A model generated the notes under the pieces. It made no database searches, was not told where the DNA came from, and saw nothing but the letters and a program-made list of their open reading frames with translations. This document shows positions 10,301-11,839 of a stretch of 11,839 bases of DNA, piece after piece. A program made the position numbers and the translations under genes. Origin of the DNA: UBA4636 sp963650915 (lineage in GTDB: Bacteria; Bacillota; Clostridia; Christensenellales; Borkfalkiaceae); NCBI GenBank assembly GCA_963650915.1, contig CAVJMJ010000033.1, positions 1 to 11,839 on the forward strand, read 5' to 3'. Position 1 is the first letter of the stretch. Each line of letters starts with the position of its first letter.

Positions 10301-10561
10301 GCCAAAAATCGCTACTAATCTTTTGGCTTCCGATAACGAGAAGGTGCCTACTAAATCTTCATCGCCGAGCTTAAGCGTAACCGTGCCTTCTTTGGTGAGG
10401 GTAAGGTTAGCTTCCTTGCCGTCGACTACGCAGTAATAACTACCGACTTCGTCGCCGGGCGTGTAAGTGCCGTCTTCGTCACCGCTACATGCGGCGAATG
10501 CACATATGGCAAACGCCATCAAAACGGATAATACGATTAGGCTTAACTTTTTGATTTTCAT
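1334..10561 (-). CDS. Giant BspA-like leucine-rich-repeat surface lipoprotein (3,075 aa)
   Basis: The product is a predicted Sec-exported, lipid-anchored surface protein of roughly 330 kDa. Residues 1-24 form a lipoprotein signal peptide (KIKK N-region, hydrophobic core, lipobox FAA-C with Cys25 as acylation site). Residues 26-118 are a small beta-rich domain I cannot name. Residues 120-186 and 196-266 are InlB B-type repeats (FxGWY/FVGWF cores). Residues 268-669 hold five fibronectin-III-like modules with a W/Y-x-x-V-x-GA-x-x-Y core. Residues 672-817 are two more B repeats, the last degenerate. Residues 845-3023 are about 75 LRR_5/BspA repeats of the form TSITIPxxVTSIGxxAFxxCTxL. Residues 3024-3075 form a Trp-rich cap ending VVWNYTVA. 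No LPXTG, SLH or C-terminal membrane segment is visible. I chose the start at 10561 because it follows AGGAGG by 5 nt and begins the signal peptide; a start 26 codons upstream would bury it. The frame is intact. BspA proteins are linked to adhesion; the ligand here is unknown. Confidence 0.93.
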   Translation of the reverse strand: MKIKKLSLIVLSVLMAFAICAFAACSGDEDGTYTPGDEVGSYYCVVDGKEANLTLTKEGTVTLKLGDEDLVGTFSLSEAKRLVAIFGDSVDMSADISYANDVITLLFRTKEYRFLRDVNYTVKFDSDGGSEVADKQVRNGKTLSKPADPVKEGMTFIGWYKDKEFKEPYQFGSEAVTGDMTLYACYAALSGDEKEFSVTYNPNYDGATVTTAKTTDGIADTTAPVREGYTFVGWFVSDYDDAEKLTYQYNGEVLYQNTVLFAVWKSDVPVVSVKDGKITWNNLGIGSYTVYVYKADGTLASDDASKTVSSAYEWEFNFNSLNAGEYKIQVSYKGKTGYSYYKNKALAKVSLFKVVNGTILTYNAVPGAEEYLITVDCGNKAHKHTGVSNGTSLTYNFANCEMQKGGIKFTVKATKQGYLTSVSETYVFEQGLEAVEDLKVVEDDEKATWSAVENATSYKVAVTYNGKTETYYVTAPELSLKNYGKGEISVEVTPLADNYYSPEAKSVSYTKETLASPVNVRLSSSTTDKKSYLMWDAVEGAKSYTVLIGNTTYETATNSLELSESYFAGTDWTVAVMVTTASASSSYSDPVSVSSVAKLTEDMVYYKDGKVYWGNVFGATHYRVDIDNRNELVSASEPHSLELGFTTPGEHTVKVTAVGYGTGVTLKLQVYEVVFNSNDGTDVSALYVAEGDYLKLPESVKGGYDFIGWYNAIDGAASGKKYNDGTFTLNNNVTLYAGWNPKTFKVTMNWANGEEEGTLEDEVSYMTQYRLPTPEYTVTTNAFYGWYLGSIRYTDENGDSLYAYDRISEVTLEAKFVEVLNFELNETLQEGETEKSYYVEKGEYINLLTEVYIPETYNGKRVTVINGSAFASATKLVKIKIPDTIKYIFIGQDGVNATGSAFQSCSSLAEFEIYETDTTEGEKGPYWTKDGVMYQSNGVTGAKEIYAVPYAKLGSVTIDDEISTISQGIFASSKITSVTIPATVTTIEKNAFKSNSNLTSVVFESPAEGEEGAPLTIADEAFYSCSNLLEITLPTRLQAFSGSMFRLCSKLANVYFTDDNGKYISKDGVVMETNENDKNLTLVYYPAGKEGAYAIPSDVTAIAESAFCTKFKKDDYTDEKPSYTYTGATKLTSIEIPSNVTYIGKYAFRGCTGITSVTFEGGLNDLTIESFAFYGLTNTAFTTVTLPENLVKLGANAFGGCTKLITVNLNSKDCSKFETAAFGSEAVVPAYYVTTLNIGKETSAVEIAGVFGKKLVEVNVDKDNPNYTVTDNVVYDYDVTTLLFYPVEKEGEYKTPDTLTTIGANVFNGRTKLTKVTIGKNITKIGDSAFYGCTALATVVFDDNRDSDLVFGDEVFRNCSSLTEISLPEKTTEVGSMMFYSCPKLVTVNLPTTLTSIADGYDTILKKNIFNMFYGYKTYALEAINVAKGNPKYASVDGILFGAVDGTPTDLLFCPSAKIGTVDLPKTTASIASKAFMGSQVTAITFSEGIDPDVKLTFGEQAFYSSQLQSIQLPEGLTEIFDKMFYWCDTLVNVTIPSTVTSIGSEAFYYCKLLESINIPKSVSYIGLKAFSSCYALKTVTFEEESEKNDDGSYKNPLVISDGYSSDGYYYGVFSNAPVTELIFPDRTTYIGSYLMGYSSYYGSTTYNAALKKVVIPSTIEYIGQYAFYYCKGLEYVEFKGEGVSKLKSGSFKQKFDTSTTASAQEYHYGLYGTFGMCSALKTLINLPETSEKDGYDMTSTFTYSALKDVEIPATVSSMSSAFNYSPDIEKVTFRKGSILKTLKQSFSKCTKLTSIELPDGLETIGNNALGSSLSSSYATGLTSIVIPKTVKTIEYGAFMNLPNLTKVTFATYTEGENAGKCDIEKIQYKAFANTGITSFEFPVSTADSVELGKGTDTESNKGRLFYNCINLTEVTLSKSITDIDYVFKDAPNLKIINIASDNTSFATVSGKPYVYSYDSTKTNNVGSAILFVFGTPDVDKDGKLTIETGITEISAYAFESQKAIKSVTIPYTLEKLGAGAFINCTNLTSVTFEHSAENPSALKSANVGTYVFSGCTSLETVTLPNGVGFTAIPQYMFNGSAIKSITIPSKVTSIGNYAFQNCDELTSIEIPANVTSIGNYAFDGCTKLATLTFESGSKLTSIGTYAFRKADIKAVVIPSKVTKIGSYAFVGNENLASITFDKNDAGKSALTTIDTYAFGYSSIGNATYGNPCLALTSVVIPKSVTTIGNFAFANCTGLQSVTFEEGSGLTTLGSNVFMNTALTEITLPKSLKTINTKAFLDCKSLTSVNFEEGSLLTTLGAQFLAGTNVQSFTLPSSVQKIADGSFVNATSLSEIKLNDGLTTIGGYAFYNCQSLTSIDIPDTVKTFGTYCFSGCINLKSVNFGENSALTTFGTYMFSNYTGSTAPYKDVNAACTSLKSLAVPDGVTALGNYMFKNCTALTEVTFGENSALTFLGTYTFQASGLKKIEVPSGVTMIGTAKTTCSATGSVYTFADCADLTDVTFKGKITKIGGYVFYNCTSLKLDVPEDAIVVGSYSFANTANETITVPKGLTVANLGTATFAYNKNLTEIKVATGSKAFKEDASGALLTSDNKLVCFPAGKSGAVSLPDGVTINGYAFAGCDKVTSVTLPENVTLANYAFKDATGLKSITIPASVEKLGTTYAVGYMFDGCTSLESVTLKGNVTLIGGYTFRNCSSLTSINLPDSLETIGYGAFQGTAIKEFTFKDGIEYKGTSASYATFKDSALQKATIQTNSLITYLLSGASKLTEVVIESEITSIPNYAFQNCTSLEKFTIPETVTTIGDGAFYGCTALTSITIPNSVTSIGQYAFTGCTALTSVNFGTGLKTVGNSVFNGCTALTSITIPDGVETMGNYVFQNCTALKSVVLPDSVTSIGTYFFNGCESLTSVKLGKGITALPNYVFQNCTGLTEFTVPETVETFGTATFKGCSNLKTVTLSGQTIISINMFLDCTSLEEVKNTETIVEIANYAFSGCTALKKLNIPNVETFGIEIFANCTSLTKLVVEKIPTAFKRDIFNGWTADQTIYFCFSEEETVIFDSAWYDDCQAKVVWNYTVA
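1493..8029 (-). repeat. LRR-coding tandem repeat region (about 75 LRR_5 units)
   Basis: By eye I count about 75 units over residues 845-3023. The basic unit is 22-24 residues (66-72 bp) with a strand-forming start (T-S-hydrophobic-x-hydrophobic-P), a VTSIG turn, an AF segment and a C-T/S-x-L end. The promoter-proximal part, to roughly residue 2000, has many insertions and irregular units. The distal part, from about residue 2080 and especially 2765-3000, is close to consensus. Six units carry an extra beta-hairpin-like island of the form Y-x-x-x-DG-V-hydrophobic...YP-x-GK, at residues 924-955, 1060-1093, 1264-1293, 1430-1461, 1943-1985 and 2577-2606. The fifth and sixth islands are degenerate. 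Confidence 0.9.
8111..10204 (-). other. Stalk region: B repeats and Fn3-like modules
   Basis: This is residues 120-817 of the giant protein. Two InlB/Listeria-Bacteroides B repeats (cores TFIGWYKD and TFVGWF) are followed by five Fn3-like beta-sandwich modules at about residues 268-351, 352-430, 432-511, 512-594 and 596-669. Their cores are ITWNNLGIGSYTVYV, YNAVPGAEEYLITV, TWSAVENATSYKVAV, MWDAVEGAKSYTVLI and VYWGNVFGATHYRVDI. Two further B repeats follow (core DFIGWYNA, then a degenerate FYGWYLG). The order B-B-Fn3x5-B-B is nearly symmetric around the Fn3 block. Such modules usually act as extended spacers that lift a binding domain away from the membrane. That role is inferred, and module boundaries are approximate. 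Confidence 0.75.
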
Positions 10562-10566
10562 ACAAG

Positions 10567-10572
10567 CCTCCT
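10567..10572 (-). promoter_or_regulatory. Ribosome binding site AGGAGG for the giant gene
   Basis: On the minus strand AGGAGG is followed by CTTGT and then ATG at 10561, a 5-nt spacer. This perfect Shine-Dalgarno sequence decides the start codon and excludes the in-frame ATG 26 codons upstream at 10639, which has an A-rich context without such a site. Confidence 0.9.
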
Positions 10573-10576
10573 GTTT

Positions 10577-10601
10577 CGATTTTGTATTTTTTGGAAAATC
10601 G
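10577..10601 (-). promoter_or_regulatory. Small leader hairpin just upstream of the RBS
   Basis: CGATTTT and AAAATCG can pair (7 bp, 11-nt A/T-rich loop). The hairpin ends 4 nt before AGGAGG on the minus-strand transcript. It could modulate ribosome access, but the stem is A/U-rich and may form by chance in this A-rich leader. Confidence 0.3.
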
Positions 10602-10629
10602 TTTTTTTTGTTCTTTTGTTTCTTTTGTA

Positions 10630-10745
10630 TCAAGCGCATTTGGTTTTTTAAGCGCGATTGGTTTTATATCAAGCGCGATTGGTTTTTTAAGCGCAACTGT
10701 TTTTCTCAAGCGCGTTTGGCTTTATATCAAGCGCGTTTGGCGCAT
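10630..10745 (-). repeat. Six-copy GCGCTT-centred tandem repeat in the 5' leader
   Basis: Read on the + strand, AAGCGC starts at 10632, 10650, 10671, 10689, 10708 and 10729. The steps are 18, 21, 18, 19 and 21 bp, so the copies roughly alternate as 39-bp dimers. Each copy continues as (A/T)TTGGTTTT or a close variant. On the sense strand this gives six GCGCTT motifs spread over the 5' UTR. The function is unknown. Possible roles are a protein-binding array, an RNA-protein contact or neutral repeat expansion. Confidence 0.75.
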
Positions 10746-10803
10746 TGTTTTTGGTTTTTTGGGTTTGTGGTTAAAAATGCCGTCGAAATATTTTACTCAC
10801 TGC

Positions 10804-10826
10804 AAAACGTCGTTAATCGACGTTTT
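10804..10826 (-). promoter_or_regulatory. Leader stem-loop (9-bp AAAACGTCG stem)
   Basis: AAAACGTCG and CGACGTTTT pair perfectly around a TTAAT loop, about 75-95 nt after the predicted transcription start. A second TCGACGT lies at 10830-10836 and a CGTCGA at 10781, so alternative pairings are possible. In the minus direction no T-tract follows, so it is not a terminator for the gene. In the plus direction T residues follow, but there is no plus-strand gene to end. Confidence 0.4.
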
Positions 10827-10906
10827 TTGTCGACGTGATTTTTTTGTTTTTGCAAAAATTATTTTGCGAATTTTAATTTTGCCAAAACGGCTTTTTTAAT
10901 GCGTTT

Positions 10907-10936
10907 ATTATATCATTATAATAAAACCGCTGTCAA
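10907..10936 (-). promoter_or_regulatory. Consensus sigma-A promoter of the giant gene
   Basis: On the minus strand TTGACA (10936-10931) and TATAAT (10912-10907) are separated by 18 bp, and TGA just before the -10 box makes an extended -10 (TGnTATAAT). Both hexamers match consensus perfectly. Transcription should start near 10899-10901, giving a 5' UTR of about 338 nt. A/T tracts at about 10950-10980 could assist polymerase binding. High constitutive strength is inferred from the match alone. Confidence 0.85.
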
Positions 10937-10998
10937 GCACATTGCACCATTTTTTTAAATTTATGTGAAAAATTTTTTAACCCGACACTCACATTTTG

Positions 10999-11033
10999 AA
11001 AAAACAAAAATCACGCTTAAAATGCGTGATTTT
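10999..11033 (-). terminator. Rho-independent terminator, minus strand, upstream of the promoter
   Basis: AAAATCACGC and GCGTGATTTT form a perfect 10-bp stem with a 7-nt loop. On the minus strand it is followed by TGTTTTTTC. In the plus direction there is no T-tract. It lies about 60 bp upstream of the -35 box of the giant gene and would stop read-through from the right, making that gene an independent transcription unit. Confidence 0.75.
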
Positions 11034-11270
11034 GAGAACTTTTGAATCAAAAAAATCAAAAAAACGTGCGTTTTAATCGTCTTTTATATAAAAAACACTC
11101 GCTCGTAAAACGAGAACAAACGAACATAAAAGACCGATTTTGACATTTTTAACTTACAGGTTACAGTCTGCAAACAATCGCTCGCAGTAAAGATACAACG
11201 TCGATTTTGTTTGCCGTTTGCGAACAGTTTTTAAGTGTTGCATCTTACAAACAACCGAACGCCTGTAAGA
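11006..11270 (-). ncRNA. Candidate structured RNA ending at a terminator (unidentified)
   Basis: This is a succession of stems on the minus strand. The first has an outer stem CCTGTAAG/CTTACAGG (11262-11269 with 11153-11160). It encloses a middle stem of 11 pairs with one bulge and one mismatch (11237-11248 with 11187-11199) and an apical 6-bp stem (11209-11214 with 11220-11225). The second structure at 11075-11139 has TCTTTTAT/ATAAAAGA extended by four more pairs, with CTCG-TAAAA-CGAG inside. The terminator at 10999-11033 follows. I see no convincing promoter for it. It does not match tmRNA, SRP RNA, RNase P RNA or a tRNA that I can recognise. It could instead be the 3' end of a transcript from outside the window, or chance pairing in A/T-rich DNA. 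Confidence 0.35.
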
Positions 11271-11300
11271 CACAAAAAAATCTTCAAGGCTCAAATAAAA

Positions 11301-11411
11301 CAATCTTTAAGTAGCAAAAATCTATCGGCAAGAGGCAAACAGAACAATCTTGCAGGCGTAAAAATCTATCGGCAAAAGGCAAATAAACCAATCTTGCAGG
11401 CGTAAATAAAT
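11301..11411. repeat. 44-bp tandem repeat (about 2.5 copies)
   Basis: CAATCTT recurs at 11301, 11345 and 11389, an exact 44-bp period. The unit contains CAATCTTGCAGGCGTAAA then ATCTATCGGCAA(G/A)AGGCAAA. A shorter degenerate piece (AATCTTCAAGGC) precedes it. Short open frames across it are translations of the repeat, and I see no gene in it. Confidence 0.8.
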
Positions 11412-11479
11412 TAGTCGTTTATCATATATCCCCACCTTATGTAAGCGTTTAATTGTATGATAAATTCCAAAGGAAATTA

Positions 11480-11752
11480 CCTCCGAGGGGAAGGCTGATA
11501 AGGAACGGGATATTACATAAACTTTGCAGTTGTATAGACCGTCCAACCTCATCCACCGCAAAGCGGTCCCCCTTCCCCCTACCGGGTGAAGGCTGATAAG
11601 GAACGGAAAATTGTATAAACTTTGCAATTATATAGACCGTCCAACCTCATCCACCGCAAAGCGGTCCCCATTCCCCTACCAGGTGAAGGCTGATAAGGAA
11701 CGGGATATTACATAAACTTTGCAATTATATAGACCGTCCAACCTCATCCGTC
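11480..11752. repeat. 97/98-bp tandem repeat with hairpins (right flank, three copies)
   Basis: GAAGGCTGATAAGGAACGG starts at 11490, 11588 and 11685, steps of 98 and 97 bp. Each unit continues with TATA(A/G)ACTTTGCA-like sequence, GACCGTCCAACCTCATCC, an ACCGC-AAA-GCGGT hairpin (11555-11567 and 11653-11665) and a CCTTC...GAAGG stem that closes into the next unit. The third copy loses the GCGG hairpin and switches to another module at about 11753. The head GAAGGCTGATxxGGAA and the preceding CTCCGAGG also occur in the left-flank repeat at the same ~97-bp spacing. Confidence 0.85.
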
Positions 11753-11839
11753 GCTGCGCGCCACCTGTCCGCCTCGGCTAAAATAGCCTCGGGCTACGGC
11801 TACAAACAGCGCACTGTGCTGTTTGCTTAACGCCTACGC
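11753..11839. repeat. Right-edge hairpin module, homologous to 183-247
   Basis: A CTGCGCG-containing variant is followed by two hairpins, GGCTA-AAA-TAGCC (11776-11788) and AAACAGCGCA-C-TGTGCTGTTT (11804-11824), then GCTTAACGCCTACGC at the window edge. The left module at 183-247 has the same order and the same final GCTTAACGCCTACGC, but different stem sequences that still pair. The element continues beyond the window. Confidence 0.75.

Noticed and set aside
10562..10639. A longer start for the giant protein at 10639
   Set aside because: The extra 26 residues are Lys/Asn/Gln-rich leader translation, would put the signal peptide inside the protein, and lack a good RBS; AGGAGG sits 5 nt before the ATG at 10561.
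10485..10709. A 74-residue minus-strand frame overlapping the gene start
   Set aside because: It is a translation of the GCGCTT leader repeats that then runs out of frame into the signal-peptide coding region; no RBS was seen.
10804..10836. Plus-strand rho-independent terminator
   Set aside because: The stem is followed by T residues in the plus direction, but no plus-strand gene precedes it; it lies in the leader of a minus-strand gene.
11140..11167. Plus-strand promoter (TTGACA at 11140, TACAGT 16 bp later)
   Set aside because: The -10 box matches only four of six bases and no plus-strand gene or terminator follows.
11322..11627. A 101-residue minus-strand frame
   Set aside because: It is built from translations of the 97-bp and 44-bp tandem repeats; no domain is visible.
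1..11839. Insertion sequence or transposon with the flanking repeats as ends
   Set aside because: The flanking repeats are tandem and in direct orientation, and no transposase, integrase or target-site duplication is visible within the window.

Overview
The window is built around one very large gene on the minus strand. It encodes a predicted lipoprotein of 3,075 residues (10561 down to 1334), flanked on both sides by unusually repeat-dense non-coding DNA. The protein has a lipobox signal peptide, Listeria-Bacteroides (InlB B-type) repeats, fibronectin-III-like modules and about 75 BspA-type (LRR_5) leucine-rich repeats. This combination, the AGGAGG ribosome binding site, the consensus sigma-A promoter, and intergenic palindromic repeats of a style I associate with gut Clostridia all point to an uncultured Clostridia member (Bacillota), probably from an animal gut. 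A Christensenellales-like lineage is plausible, but the sequence does not prove it.

Layout. Positions 1-640 are a mosaic of short palindromic elements, a 97-bp tandem repeat and three strong hairpins. One hairpin has a T-tract in the minus direction and is the best terminator candidate for the big gene. Positions about 641-1333 are an AT-rich higher-order tandem array with a 159-bp period, itself made of ~30-bp sub-repeats, lying directly against the gene's stop codon. Positions 1334-10561 are the giant gene. Positions 10562-10936 are its leader and promoter: perfect TTGACA and extended TGnTATAAT boxes 18 bp apart, then a ~340-nt 5' UTR with six GCGCTT-centred repeats. Positions 10999-11270 hold a minus-strand terminator preceded by two nested stem structures, a possible small RNA or the end of a transcript from outside the window. 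Positions 11301-11411 are a 44-bp tandem repeat. Positions 11480-11839 are a second ~97-bp tandem repeat and hairpin module related to the left flank.

How it fits together. The gene looks like a monocistronic surface-protein locus, insulated upstream by a terminator and driven by a strong promoter. The product would be exported by Sec, lipidated at Cys25 and displayed outside the membrane, with a stalk of beta-sandwich modules carrying a very long LRR solenoid. BspA-family proteins are often implicated in adhesion to host or bacterial surfaces; that role is inferred here. The flanks carry related repeats in the same orientation. They could be substrates for recombination around the locus, but nothing in the window encodes a recombinase or transposase.
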